A stretch of 64,000 nucleotides of DNA from Bathymodiolus brooksi (lineage: Eukaryota; Mollusca; Bivalvia; Mytilida; Modiolidae), in assembly GCA_963680875.1 (NCBI GenBank), contig OY804589.1, positions 25,470,353 to 25,534,352 on the forward strand, in the 5' to 3' direction. Every line of letters begins with the position of its first letter. Position 1 is the first letter of the stretch. The notes beneath the pieces are model-generated. The model saw only the letters and a program-made list of their open reading frames with translations, was not told the DNA's origin and did no database searches. Below are positions 43,478-54,849 of the stretch, piece after piece. A program made the position numbers and the translations under genes.

Positions 43478-43663
43478 TTTGCTGTTTTAATCATAGGTGT
43501 TCAAAAATACCTGACGAACAGGTAAGCGGAAGTAAGGCGCTTCTAGTTTCTACACAATGACGGAACAAGACGGTACAAGAATACGTCACTGTTTAGTTTT
43601 CGAGTGAGTGCGTTCAAATTGCTGATTAACCACTGTCGTCAAAGAGCTCCGGTCGAAAATGTT
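43478..43663. promoter_or_regulatory. Putative bidirectional promoter, Ly6 gene / plus-strand exon
   Basis: The minus ATG (43477) and plus ATG (43664) are divergent and 186 bp apart, so both 5' UTRs and core promoters must share this interval. It has no TATA box, is less AT-rich than its surroundings, and contains ACGTCA and GACGGAACAAGACGG motifs. This reading depends on the plus-strand exon being real. Confidence 0.45.
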
Positions 43664-43721
43664 ATGTCAGCTTCCGGTACAAGTCACTTGGGCATGAATG
43701 ACATACAGGCGACGACAAAAA
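43664..43721 (+). CDS. First exon of an unrecognised plus-strand gene
   Basis: ATG 43664 (context GTTATGTC) to AAAAA|GTAAGTATT at 43721/43722. It encodes MSASGTSHLGMNDIQATTK plus one base. An open frame continues upstream without an in-frame ATG to about 43604. The strong donor and the divergent arrangement with the Ly6 gene support it. I searched downstream to about 48 kb by eye for a continuing exon in the right phase and found none I trust, so the gene may have a long first intron. Product unknown. Confidence 0.4.
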
Positions 43722-44639
43722 GTAAGTATTATGATCATATAGTATTATTATATCTTGAATCCAGAAGATGTCGTCATCTATCGATTATTTTTGTTTGTTT
43801 TTACCTATATGTTACTGTTGTTAACTTCATCGATTACTCAGTTATGGATAAAATGATGGACATAAACAATGACAAATGCTAATAATGAGATTGAAATCAT
43901 CAAATAAAGCTATAAAAAGTAGTCTATATGTGTAATTAAAGTACACAAACTCTTTGTAATGTTTATATACTTGATAATTTGCACTGGCGTGCCACCATAA
44001 AAAGTTTTAAGACTTACTACAGTGAAAAACACAATGCTTATTTACGTACATTCGTTCCGGCTCTGTCAGCCACTACTTTCCGGTTGAGTCTCAAAAATTG
44101 TGTTTCAGTAGAACCGGTTTTGTCTATGTAAAAAATTGAAAGAATAGCGAAAACAGTTCAATATCACAATTATGTTTCCTTTTTGTAATTTATTTAAGGT
44201 TCATTATAACACTTGTCAAGGGTATGTTCGACTTGCAAATTGATAAAAAGAAAAAAAAAAAAAAATTGTCTTAAATGAATAAAAGTTGTGAAAAAAACCA
44301 ACAGCACATAGTCAAAATATTTTACGTGTGGATGTTCTGTATAACATTAAAAGAAAGAATTACAAAACGGTTTGTGCAGAATTGGTATTCGCCAAGTCAC
44401 CTTCGACAGAATGGTCATGATTTTGTATAGAACTTGTATTGTTTTTTCTTTATTTGCTATGCAGTTGGATTATTGCAATATTCAAAGAGTGTTTGATAAA
44501 AAGTAGGAACTCTCACTGTTTATATAGATATCAAGTAATTCTTATTATTTTGGATTAATTTTTGTTTTCAAATAATATATTGAAGGACAATAAAAAAAAA
44601 TTGATTAAAAAATATTAATAACAATAAAATAAAAATAGG

Positions 44640-44815
44640 GAACCGCATTGGTAGCGTAATGGTTAGCACCGCCTCGAGTGCGATAGATTGTGGGTACGAG
44701 ACCCGGTCGGGTCAAACAAAAGAATATAAAATCGGCATTTGTTGCTTCTCCGCTAAGAACGCATCATTAAGGAGAAAGAGCAAAGAGCAAAGGCAGTGTG
44801 AGCTTTTACCATCAC
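44640..44815 (+). mobile_element. SINE-C 5' portion
   Basis: GCGTAATGGTTAGCACCGCC (A-box region), GGGTACGAGACCC (B-box), GGTCGGGTCAAACAAAAG and GTTGCTTCTCCGCTAAGAAC. Confidence 0.7.
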
Positions 44816-44819
44816 TTGG

Positions 44820-45125
44820 CGCCCGTCGTCCGTCGTCTGTCATCTGTTTACTTTTCATATTCTAATCGTCTCCTCTGAAACGTCTCAGCCAAATGAAGTG
44901 AAACTTAGTATGAAGCATCTATGGAAGGTCCTCTGTAACGATTACTTATGTCGTCCCGATCTGTTAACAAATATGGTCGCCACAGGCGATTCTTGTTTCT
45001 GATTGGCAGATTTTTTTAAATCTTCTCCTCTAAAACTTCTTAGCCAAATGAACCGAAACTTGGTAGGAAGCAACTATGGAAGGTCTTCTATAGAGATTGC
45101 TTATTTTATCCCCATCCCACAAACT
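44820..45125. repeat. Two diverged ~150-bp tandem units
   Basis: TCTCCTCTGAAACGTCTCAG and TCTCCTCTAAAACTTCTTAG begin paired blocks. Both contain GCCAAATGAA-(G/C), GAAACTTAGTA/GAAACTTGGTA and CTATGGAAGGTC. A GTCGTCCGTCGTCTGTC stretch precedes them. Probably a dispersed mobile-element piece following the SINE. Confidence 0.6.
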
Positions 45126-45129
45126 GAAC

Positions 45130-47095
45130 ACAAATATGACTTGTCCCGCATTTCATGAAACGACTCCTCAACGGTTGTTACACTGATAGGATTCATCTGT
45201 AAAGTAAATTTAATATATAGCAGATACTAGTAAGTAAATGTTGAATGTAAAGATACACAAACATCTGCATGGAGCTCACAATATAATATAAATGTAGCAA
45301 TCAAATTGTCTGAAGCTTATACAAATAAAATGAGGATAATCGCAAGATTGAAACATAAGATGTTTTAATATTATAGTATTTCTTCGCTGCCCAGTTAATG
45401 TATTTTTGATCCTGCACTCGTTCTGTTCGAGTAGTCACATTGTATTGACCGGATATTTTTTGTTATACATTTGTATTTGGGTTCTGACTAAGATATCTTT
45501 TTCTGGTACCTGATTCATGTTGAGCGACGGTAAGAAACAGTAACAGCATTTATGCTTATAAGCTTATAAACTTATAAGCGCGGACTTCACAGAGGACACA
45601 ATCAAAAACGATTAGAACAACGCTTGTTTCTGCTCTTTTTAGACAATTTGACAGTTTCTTTGGAGCTTTTGAAATAACACGATAGATACAATATACGTAC
45701 ATTGTCGGAAAATATATAATTCATTTCCACTCGCTGCAAAACAGGTAAGAAAAACTCGGTCAAAACTCGCATATATAAATTTTATATTTTCGACAATGTC
45801 TATAATTATATTGTCTATTTTTTTTCTCCCTCGTTTCACTCTTCCGAAAATATTATTTTATTAACTAAAATAACGTATTTATAAATAAGACTGGACACCG
45901 TGTAGGGTTTTGCGTTCGTTACAAGATCGCATAGCATTATTATAAATATATATCAACATAACAAATTCATTCAGTCTGTCATTTCTACTCCCCCAAAAAA
46001 ATGCAAAATATATACGAGTGATTGAAATTCTTTTGGCATTAATATTGGCGGATGGGCGGGGGACTATAATATCCAAAGCACGAACTTTTGTCGTATTACA
46101 ACTTGTAACGAACGTTGCATTAATCGAGTACACCTAACATTTTCTTTATATACAAACTGCCAAAATCGTCCGTGCGGAAAGGAATTCAATACTACAGCCT
46201 TTGTTAATTTGCTTATCTGTAATGTTAATATAAACATTATACTGTGAAGAAATTTAAATATCGTATCCACGAAATTATTTCCACAGAGTGACTTGCTTCG
46301 TTATCAACGAGTATAAAATTAAAATATTGTGTTATAAAAAGAATCTCTCACTACTCAATTGATGCGCATGGACAGCGACTTAAAGTGAGTGTAGCGTATT
46401 TAGCACCAACTGTGATGCCAGTGCCACAAAAAGCATAAAAAATCAAGTGTTTGCGACAGTAGCAATTTAACATAGAAATAACGATTTTTTTATTGTACAA
46501 AGTAACTGAAATTAGCAGACATGGCGAATATTCATACTATGGATCAGTTTTTATCGGTTTTGAGATATTTCCTAATCATAACTATTGTTAAATTGCAATA
46601 TAATGATCAATAATAATACGATCAGTCGTATTTACATACTGACAAATACGTTTCTGAATAAATGACACAACCGGTTTGTATACATGTTTACGTTTTGACC
46701 AAGCCGGATTTCAAAAACATCTCCTGACATCAAGTTTTAGGATATAACTAGTTACTAATTGACCTTTTCTCAACAAAATAATATTTCTAAGTAAAATCAA
46801 TCATTCATCAATACTTTTTTTCTTTTTTGGCAACATTTAATTCATTCGTAAATGCAAGATATTGCGATATTTCAGTTGATTGTAATGATTTTGATGTTGG
46901 ATTCCTTATAACTTATAGAAAAATCTAATTTTACACTACACAAATAAATATTTGGACAAAAAATGAAATTAATAATAATAACAATCATAAAGCATCATAA
47001 TTCAAAACATTATATACACAGTATATTCATAAATACTTATGATAATTATCTGTGTCTTCTTTAAAAATACCGCTTTAAAATATCCCGGATGTTGA
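45130..47095. other. No recognised gene
   Basis: AT-rich. A candidate donor (AAAACAG|GTAAGA at about 45747) exists, but every upstream frame is closed within ~45 codons. Short minus-strand ORFs here lack homology signals or splice support. Confidence 0.35.
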
Positions 47096-47097
47096 CC

Positions 47098-47131
47098 AAA
47101 CATTTTCGATCGGAGCTCTTTGACGACAGTG
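47098..47131 (-). repeat. Inverted copy of 5' UTR sequence upstream of ATG 43664
   Basis: Read on the minus strand, CACTGTCGTCAAAGAGCTCC then GATCGAAAATGTT matches about 43631-43663 at 32 of 33 positions. It abuts a SINE-C end. Confidence 0.75.
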
Positions 47132-47235
47132 TTAACGCCAATTGAATAATATTCATCTATGTCATGGCGAGAACAAGTTATTTTCTGATGTGATGATGAT
47201 ATCTGTTTAAAACTAGACCAACAGGCTGAGATTTG
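47132..47235 (-). mobile_element. SINE-C 3' portion
   Basis: GTTAACGCCAATTGAATAAT, GTCATGGCGAGAACAAG and ACTAGACCAACAGGCTGAG match SINE-C in reverse. Confidence 0.6.
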
Positions 47236-47469
47236 TATTTTATTTTTACATTTAAATATCTATCTTTATTAATTTTGCACACGTTTAGCCACTTTAAACT
47301 CAGCATAATACAATACACATATACAATATAAAAAATAATGTTCAGTAGCAAAGGCAACAGCAAACACCAATCATTCACCATAGACTGAAAATCAATATGA
47401 ACAAAGGTTTTATACAGAGGTCGGGTTCACCTTCTTCAGTGATGAAGGCTTTTTAACAAAATGGATAAT

Positions 47470-47745
47470 TTGATTGATTTGATTGTTGGTGTTTAACGCC
47501 ACTTTCAGCAATATTTCAGCTATATCATGGCGACCAGTTTTAGTGGTGGAAGAAGCCGGAGTACCCAGAGAGAACCACCGACCCTGGGTAAGCAACTGGT
47601 AAACTTTTTCACTTGCGGCTGCGAGTCGAGTGCCCCCTTTTTGTAATTTACAAAGCCGGGCGCGAACCCATGCCGTATTGGTGATATGCTTGTATGAGTT
47701 GCTAGGTAACCCAACTACCTAACTCATTGAGCCACATGGGCCCTC
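47470..47745 (-). mobile_element. SINE-B copy
   Basis: Tail TTGATTTGATTGTTGGTG, body AGTACCCAGAGAGAACCACC, B-box (reverse) GGCGCGAACCC, head AACTCATTGAGCCACATGGG. Close to the copy at 24211-24482. Confidence 0.85.
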
Positions 47746-48148
47746 CTTAACAAAATCGACACCCAACTGCACTAGTATTTCCGATGACAACATTATTGCT
47801 ATTTTATTAAGATTATCAAAATGTCTCAGTGGCCAAGACTTTTTAACAAAACGGAAAACGAACTACACAAGTCTTTCCGATGACAACATTCTTGCCGTTT
47901 TTCATTAAAATTATTCAAATGTTTAATTCTGAAATAGTTTGTTCAATTTTAACAAATAATTCATCACTTAGGGCCATATTCAGGAGACAATTAAAAAAGA
48001 AATTAATAAAATGTTCATCTTCTATTTCATTTAGAGAACAATGACCACATATGCGGTCTTATTTTAAATATTTTTGTATCACTCCCCTTTCAAGTTCTAA
48101 TAAATGATCGCTTGTAACCTCATTTTACACATCATTATGCTTCTTCGA

Positions 48149-48149
<1 letters not shown>

Positions 48150-48184
<35 letters not shown>
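48150..48184. repeat. ~35-bp poly(T) tract
   Basis: Uninterrupted T tract. It could be the A-tail of a minus-strand retrocopy, but no adjacent element could be defined. Confidence 0.7.
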
Positions 48185-48185
<1 letters not shown>

Positions 48186-48834
48186 TGAAAGTATTAAAAG
48201 GGTCAATATCGTATTCATATTTTTTTTCATTTTACTATAAGTGTATTATTTGCTGCTTAGTTCATCTACTGAGTGTAATTTATTGAAAAACGACTTTTCA
48301 TAATTTTCCATTAATCTATGGGAGTCCCACTGCCTAAGATACGACCGTTTTTTTAATGAGCTGCATTCTCCAAAAAATGTACTATACATGCTTTATATTT
48401 AATAAAATAATGTTTAACTCATTTTCGTGTTGATATATGTGAGAAAGAATGGATGAGAGAACGATATTTGTTGACGAATTCCAGGATGCTGCATCAAAAG
48501 ATGGCGACTGATTAATTATCGGCAAATTTACGGAGTCTGCCGAATGATCCAATCGTAACTACTCGGCCATATATTTGTTGTTCTTGTTGTTATACACGTG
48601 TGGTTCCAACTATAAATAAACGGCGATAGAAGAGGTAATCACATGTACATGTTTTATTTCAGTTGTTTTCCCGATAAAAAGTGGTCATTTCGCATGGTTT
48701 TAAAAAAGAAAAGTACGTTAGTAATTTTTGCATAGCTCGAGAGCGGAGAAATAAAGTTAATGGTAAAAAAAAAACGTTTTTTATACAAAATTGGGGTACG
48801 ATAAAGGAAATACATGTAAGTGAGAGGAAGGGAC

Positions 48835-49625
48835 ATAGAAACTCGGACAACACAGAGACCAATACAGAACGGATGTGAGTTCAGGTGAAATAGAAACTCG
48901 AACAAAATAGAGACCCACACAGAACGGAAGTGAGCTAAAGTGACATAGAAACTCGAATAAAATAGAGACCCATACAGAACGGAAGTGAGACCAAATGACA
49001 TAGAAACTCGAACAAAATAGAGACCCATGCAGAACGGAAGTGAGTTCAAGTGACATATAAACTCGAACAAAGTAGAGACCAAATAACATAGAAAATCGAA
49101 CAAAATAGAGACCCATGCATACAGAACGGAAGTGAGACCAAGTGATATAGAAACTCGGACACATTAAAGACCCATACAGAACGGTGGTGAGACTAAGAAT
49201 ATAGAAACTCGGACAACATGAAGACCTACACAGAACGGAAGTGAGACCAAGTGATAGAGAAATTCGGACAACATAGAGACCCATACAGAACGGAAGTAAG
49301 ACTAAGTGGCATGGAAACTCGGACAAAATAGAGACCCATGCAGAACGGAAGTAAGACCAAGTGATATAGAAACTCGGACAACATAGAGACCTCTACAGAA
49401 CGGAAGTGAGACAAAGTGACATAGAAACTCGGAAAACATAGAGACTCATGCAGAACGGAAGTAAGACCAGGTGATATAGAAATTGGGACAACATAAAGAC
49501 CCATACAGAACGGAAGTGAGACCAAATGATATAGGAACTCGGACAACATAGAGACCCATGTACAATGGAAGTGAGACCAAGTGACATAGAAACTCGGATA
49601 ACATAGAGACCCATACAGCCGAAAG
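48835..49625. repeat. 55-bp minisatellite, ~14 copies
   Basis: The unit is AAACTCGGACAACATAGAGA then CCCATACAGAACGGAAGTGA then GACCAAGTGACATAG. The 55-bp spacing was measured at 49265, 49320, 49375 and 49430. Units drift (CGGACA/CGAACA, CCATGC/CCATAC), and one at about 49066 is truncated. Fifty-five is not a multiple of three, so minus-strand ORFs of 81-181 codons arise by reading the same unit in three rotating frames. They are not genes. The array directly abuts the end of a Penelope-like tail. Confidence 0.92.
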
Positions 49626-49925
49626 ATGTACAGGCCACTGAAGGGTGTTAGAAGAGTTTGAAGATACCAAAGGGGAAATCAGAATCCGTATATAAGAACA
49701 GACAACACAATGGCCAAAAGTAAAAAAGTACAAAAGGACAAACAACGATCTACAAAACATACACATAAAGCTAAAGATCGAGTAACACGAACCCAACTAA
49801 AAACCGGGGTGAACTCAGGTGCTCCGGAAGGGTGAACACTTCCTGCTCCAGTAGTGACACCCGTCGTGTTAATCTAGTTACAAACCCGGTGATAAGTCAG
49901 GAATGAGGAAAAGACCGGGAAGTGC
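49626..49925 (-). mobile_element. Penelope-like 3' tail
   Basis: Downstream of the reverse transcriptase stop (minus strand): CCGGTCTTTTCCTCATTCC, CTTCCGGAGCACCTGAGTTC, TTGGCCATTGTGTTGTCTG and CCCCTTTGGTATCTTCAAAC ending ACTCTTCT. The same terminus (ACTCTTCTT / AAGAAGAGT) is seen at 20018-20050 and 25573-25600, which defines the element's 3' end. Confidence 0.7.
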
Positions 49926-50740
49926 TTACGACAAGTGGAACATATCCGTGATCATTTGTGACACAGATATTCCATAGCGGTCAACCAAGTCATAGTGGTT
50001 ACCGTAAAACTTTCGACGTGATGACTTCAACTTAACCAAGAGGAACTCTTGGTTCAGTAGCTTTCTTGTTAGCAGCAAACCTCTATCAAGGAAATCCTGA
50101 TAGGAACCACAAACTCTGGAAATTTGTATTAACTGAGAGATATATACTCCATATGCAGGTACTGCTATAACGTTGCTACATATAAATGGAAAATTCAGAA
50201 TGGGAAAATCTGTATCTGTGGTATCCTGTATTTCAAGCTCTATTGGATAGATGCGATCAACGAAATCACCAAACCTAGAATTATTTAGTGAAATGACATC
50301 ATCTATATAGCGGAACGTGAAATTAAAGGATCGGGCTAGCATCTTTTCGCTTTTCTTGAGAAGCCACTGTATGAAACCTGCTTCATACGAATAAAGGAAC
50401 AAGTCGACGAGAAGAGGAACACAGTTTGTATCCATAGCTATACTCACTGTCTATTTAAAAAACCTTCCATAAAAGATAACAAATATGTTGTCAATCAAAA
50501 CCTCGAGCATGTTGATGATATCAGTTTCAAAGAACTTTTTGGTATATTCAGAGTGTTTTTTTTACGAAATAAGATCTGTCCCTTCCTAGCACAAGGTATT
50601 TGTATCTACGTTAACCATTCATTTTTATGAAAACACAGTTGGGCCAACTCCCTCAATTTGTCTTTCAGCTTAGAGTGAGGAATAGTTGTGTAGAGGGTAG
50701 AGAAGTCAAATGTTTTAATGCTAACATATCTTTAGAATAT
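49926..50740 (-). pseudogene. Penelope-like reverse transcriptase fragment
   Basis: Minus-strand translation from about 50740 gives YVSIKTFDFSTLYTTIPHSK, then YKYLVLGRDRSYFV (frameshifted), then an open stretch of 173 codons (50447-49926). That stretch has MDTNCVPLLVDLFLYSYEAG, the catalytic-type FRYIDDVISL motif, FPFICSN, YGVYISQLIQISRVCGSYQD, RKLLNQEF and YGISVSQMITDMFHLS before the stop. The YIDD box and fingers order are those of Penelope-like elements. A segment is missing between DTTDT and DFPILNF compared with the 5.3 kb fragment, which has a KLYYKRDDF block there. The GIY-YIG endonuclease and 5' part are absent. Inactive. Confidence 0.8.
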
Positions 50741-50763
50741 CCATATCCACGGATAGGGACATT

Positions 50764-50880
50764 AAAAAGAATAAGTAAAAATATGAACGTTTTGAGTGTT
50801 TTTTTGCATGGTGTATTACCCTACGGTTGATCAAATTAACAGCTTTGACGTCATAAATGTTTTTACTTATTCTTTCCAAC
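50764..50880. repeat. Short inverted repeat with TGACGTCA
   Basis: AAAGAATAAGTAAAAATATG and its inverse (TTTTTACTTATTCTTT at about 50862-50877) bracket ~80 bp. A perfect TGACGTCA lies at about 50846, as in the 1.6 kb array. Confidence 0.55.
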
Positions 50881-51255
50881 AACAAATAAAACGTCACTTT
50901 TACATGGCCCGTCGAGGTCCAAAATGTCTTATTTGTTTATTATAACAGGACATAAATTCATTATTTACATTCCTATATGTAGATATCCCCCGGTGAAATG
51001 GCTAGTTACACCCGGTAATATGGCCAAGCAACACTCGGGAATAAGGCTTTTTATGCCCGGCGTTTTAACCAATCAAAGTTGTTATAATTTTCAAGCCGGG
51101 GATGAAGTGTGCTATGCTGCGATTTGTTTGCAAATGTACAAGGCGATACACTTTTGAATTTTTTAAGAGAAATTAATTTATATACTAAAATGTAAATATA
51201 ATATACATTCCAAATATATGGTTTTATTCTTTTATTTGTACATATAACCCGATTA

Positions 51256-51408
51256 TGAATCAGAGTAATGATACTTATGATGTATCTACAATATAGACTT
51301 TTAAGTCTACTCCTGCCATACGTGAATCAGAGTAATGATAAATATGATGTATATACAATATAGACTTTTAAGCCTACTCCTGAAATACGTGAATCATAGT
51401 AATGATCA
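51256..51408. repeat. 67/68-bp tandem repeat, ~2.3 copies
   Basis: TGAATCAGAGTAATGATA recurs at about 51257, 51325 and 51392. The unit includes CAATATAGACTTTTAAG and CTACTCCTG. Confidence 0.8.
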
Positions 51409-51429
51409 TTTTGGAATTTTGTTATTAAG

Positions 51430-51590
51430 GTTCTTTATAAGTCCAACGAAATCACTGCACGGCCAAGAACTGAAAAAACGGAGGCGAAAAGTAAACAGTC
51501 TACACAGGCAGAGACGTGTTTATGTGGAACATGTAATTATTAGCGAACTAAAACTTTCTCGCTGGCATATGTCATCTTTAGTTTAACTGT
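51430..51590 (+). pseudogene. Possible transposase C-terminal remnant (DDE_4/Harbinger-like)
   Basis: The reading frame gives ELKKRRRKVNSLHRQRRVYV followed by EHVIISELKLSR. The pattern N-x4-R-x-R-V-x-V-E-H-x-I-x3-LK resembles the C-terminal end of DDE_4-type transposases, where the last Glu of the catalytic triad lies in the VEH segment. Only ~50 codons remain and flanking sequence is closed in all frames. Inference from a short motif. Confidence 0.35.
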
Positions 51591-51599
51591 GCGCAGGAC

Positions 51600-53095
51600 T
51601 TTCAACACGTCGTGCGGATTTGATAAATGGAGAAATATGTTGACATTTTGTGAAAAAAAATATTTGCATATTACAATTTCTTCGTGTTTTACTACCTGGT
51701 ACAGCTTTGCTACGAATGCTGTTAATGCAAGTGGATATTTTTTTTCAAAATTAGCTGTCGGATTAAAGAACATTCATTAATCCACTGAAAGTTCATTGTA
51801 GGGTACATAATATGTTATTAGAAAGTCTAAATGAAGGATATTTACAGGATTACTACTTATTTTAATAGATGTTTTTTGTTATTATACTTACTCGTCCGAG
51901 TGTGTCCTGTGAAGCTTAAAGGGTACAAAGAACCATTTATTCTTATTCACTGTAATGGATCACATATGTTCATGTCATACTGCTATTGTCTCTTTTCTTG
52001 TTTGTTTCTTATTAGCTGTATCTTTGCAATAGATAATTTTTATTGTTATAATATGAGGTATAAATCTTAAGACCATACCATAAACAATATTAAGACCTTG
52101 ACCTTGTTGTCACAGTTCACTTTAAGAACAAGATTACAATGCTGCTATTATGGCCTTCATTTGCTATATAAACAATGCCAACAAAAAACTCTGTATATAT
52201 TTTTCGACATGTTTATTTCCGGACAAAATTTGGCCATAAATCGGGAGTGATTTCGTGAATTTATACAGGACTATGGTACATAAATATAAATTCCCTTTAA
52301 AATGAACATGTCGTTTTTATATTATTATTTTTCAGGAAAGGTACTATTTATACTAGGATCGACATTGACTTTTATAAATTGTCAACTTCCGGTGACGTTG
52401 TTGAACGCTAGAGGTATTGCCATTTGGTTGTTGGTTTATTTGATGATTTTGTTTTTACCATAAGGGTAATAATAAAATTACCGAACTCCGAACAATCTAA
52501 CAAAGGGAAAGTCAAAACCATAGTCCTTATTTTAACTTGCAAAATCAAAATACCATCTCATTGAAAAATGTCAGTAGCTTACTTATAAAACAGAATATCA
52601 TTGTTTACACAGCAATACCGACTGTATGCATAAAGATTGCTGGATATTGTTATGGCATCCATTCAAATCAATGCAATACTGCCTACCACTTCAAACAATA
52701 TTTAGATTGTTCCTATTGTAACAAATCCAAATAATTCATAGAATCCATATGTTGTACATGTATGACGTTTTATCATGGGTAACATTGTGTTACTTTGTAT
52801 CCTTCACTATCGCTTGAGTTAAAATTATGAAGATATCACTGGGTAGTCAGTCTTTCGACACTGACATGGTTACTTTTACTTTAAACATATTTTATTGTCA
52901 AACAAATACAGACAATGGATCTGACACAAGTTATAAACTTACGAGGTCTTCTCTGTTACATGTAGATCATTAAAAGACAATCTATAGCAAAAACATAGTA
53001 TTGTTTGTTCTTAATTCTTTGAGAAAAATGACATAGTATTGCAAGATATATTGTGATTGATATTGAGTCGCTGCCGTCAGATGAGTTAGAGGTAC
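51600..53095. other. No recognised gene; one element E fragment
   Basis: A minus-strand element E end lies at 52455-52521 (AAGGGTAATAATAAAATTAC to AAAGGGAAAGTCAAAAC). Otherwise AT-rich sequence without recognisable content. Confidence 0.4.
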
Positions 53096-53102
53096 GTAAA
53101 CA

Positions 53103-54600
53103 TTAGACAAGTCTTGTAGTGTCTAGTATGTATCTGTTAACAGCTGTAAAAAGTGAGCAGTTGACATCATATGCAAAATCTGAATTTCCATACAATATAT
53201 TGTTAATGGATATATCTAACCCAAGATCTCTATTATTGTTCAACATTACATTTCTCTGATTAACCAATAATTTACAGTGCAAGAAGTAGTGGTCATTGTT
53301 TTCCACATATTTGTCGCAGTTACAGTAACAAGAATCGATCAGATTACATCTAAAACGTCACCTTTTAAGCTACTACAATTTTGTCTTAAACGAGTATGTA
53401 GAATACTTGTCAGACGTGAACCAAACAAAAGATATTTAGGAGGTTTTACTGGATTGTTGTAGTAGGTCTTTAATCTAAATTTGAGTATGTAATTACTAGG
53501 TGAATCTCTGATATATTGTGGTAAATTATTTCAGAGATGAATAGTGGCTGGAAAAAATGAATTTTGATATAGGGTAAGACGATACCGTGGAATAGTGAAA
53601 TTCTTTGCATTTCGTAAATTGTAGTTGTTTACCTGATTGACAGTCCGCGGCAGCAAATCACTTAAATAATCGGGTGTATCACCCTTAAATATGTTATAAA
53701 AAAGTGACAACTTTCTGATTTTGCGTCTGGTATTAAGTTTCTCCCATCCGGTTTCTGCATGTAAAGAAGACAAACTTGCATAAGCTGTCAGACCTGTGAC
53801 GATTCTAGCAGCTTCAAGTTGAAGTTGCGCAAGTCTGCCGGCATTGGCAACTGTACAACCGCCCCAAACTTCGCAAGAATATTCAAGAAGTGGCCTAATG
53901 AAGGTCATGTAAATATTTTCTAAAATGTTTCTAGACACCTTAAATTTGATCTTACGCCGATCTGTCTGGATGCTTTGACAGCAACATTATTAAAATGTTT
54001 AGACCATTTTCCATCAGCACTGAGAGTAACACCAAGATGCTTGTGAGCATCAACAGGTTTAATTTTAATATTATCTGTAGAGAAGTATAAATCAACTGGA
54101 GAGGACCTGGTACTGAAGTTCATTATTTCTGTTTTTGCGGGATTTAGTTTGACTAGCCATTGTTTCGCCCAATGCGTAATATTATTTAAATCAATGTTAA
54201 CCATAGAACGCAGATGGTTAATTTCAAGTGATCTTTCGCCAACGGATGTATCATCAGCAAACAATCTACACAATCCAAGCATATCATTGGCAATGTCATT
54301 AATAAATATCAAAAACAACAGAGACCAATGATTGACCCCTGGGGAACTCCAGTTTTTAAATTACCTTTCAATGAGATGGTGTCTTAGATAATAACTTGTT
54401 GTTCTCTGTTCGAGATGTAACTCTCTAACCACCTGAGAAGATTACCTTTAATGCCATACCGTTCTAATTTTAGCAGTAAGCCCCTCAACCAAACTCGGTC
54501 AAAGGCCTTACTGACATCACACAAAATTAAGCTAGATCAATTCTTGATTATCAAGGGATTGCATAATTTCGTGTGTAAGTTCTATTTGTTGGTGTGACGT
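53103..54600 (-). pseudogene. Decayed non-LTR retrotransposon (LINE), RT and C-terminal region
   Basis: The minus-strand order is: TSHQQIELTHEIMQSLDNQE (about 54600-54540), LILCDVSKAFDRVWLRGLLL (about 54525), GVPQGSIIG (about 54350), FLIFINDIANDM and CRLFADDTS (54318-54250, the catalytic FADD box), HKHLGVTLSADGKWSKHF (about 54025), FIRPLLEYSCEVWGG (about 53890), and a C-terminal C-x-C..HYFLHC cluster (about 53325-53275), ending at 53103. Frameshifts occur near 54530, 54330 and 53930, with a TGA in place of Trp at about 53530. The domain order is that of Jockey/CR1-type LINEs. No endonuclease remains in the window. Confidence 0.85.
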
Positions 54601-54689
54601 GATTTTGTATCGATATATGCAGTTCCTAAATAATGTTGTTTATAAAATCTCCTCTCTCAGGCATAATCGATATTACACGATTTTGGATA

Positions 54690-54845
54690 TACTCTTTAGG
54701 CTCTTTTGTTTTATTGATCACAAACACTTTCACATTATTTGGTTTTCCATTCTTACGATGTTTAACGTACATGATGAAGGTTATTCCAAAAACAGTCGTG
54801 TGTGCTAAATTTGATATCTACGTTTTTATTTATATCGCTTGAGAT
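54690..54845 (+). mobile_element. Penelope-type 3' end with mutated hammerhead-like motif
   Basis: TTATTTGGTTTTCC, then CATGATGAAGGTTATTCCAA, AAACAGTCGTGTGTGCTAAA and TTTGATATCTACG. The C of CTGATGA is changed and GAAA is damaged. Confidence 0.5.
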
Positions 54846-54849
54846 AAAA

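Noticed and set aside
45640..45750. Second exon of the plus-strand gene ending AAAACAG|GTAAGA
   Set aside because: The frame required by the first exon's phase hits TAA within a dozen codons; other frames also close.
48654..49638. Overlapping minus-strand ORFs of 81-181 codons rich in Cys/Leu
   Set aside because: They are rotating-frame readings of a 55-bp minisatellite.
51540..51773. 77-codon minus ORF
   Set aside because: No domain, no splice context; overlaps a decayed transposase remnant on the other strand.
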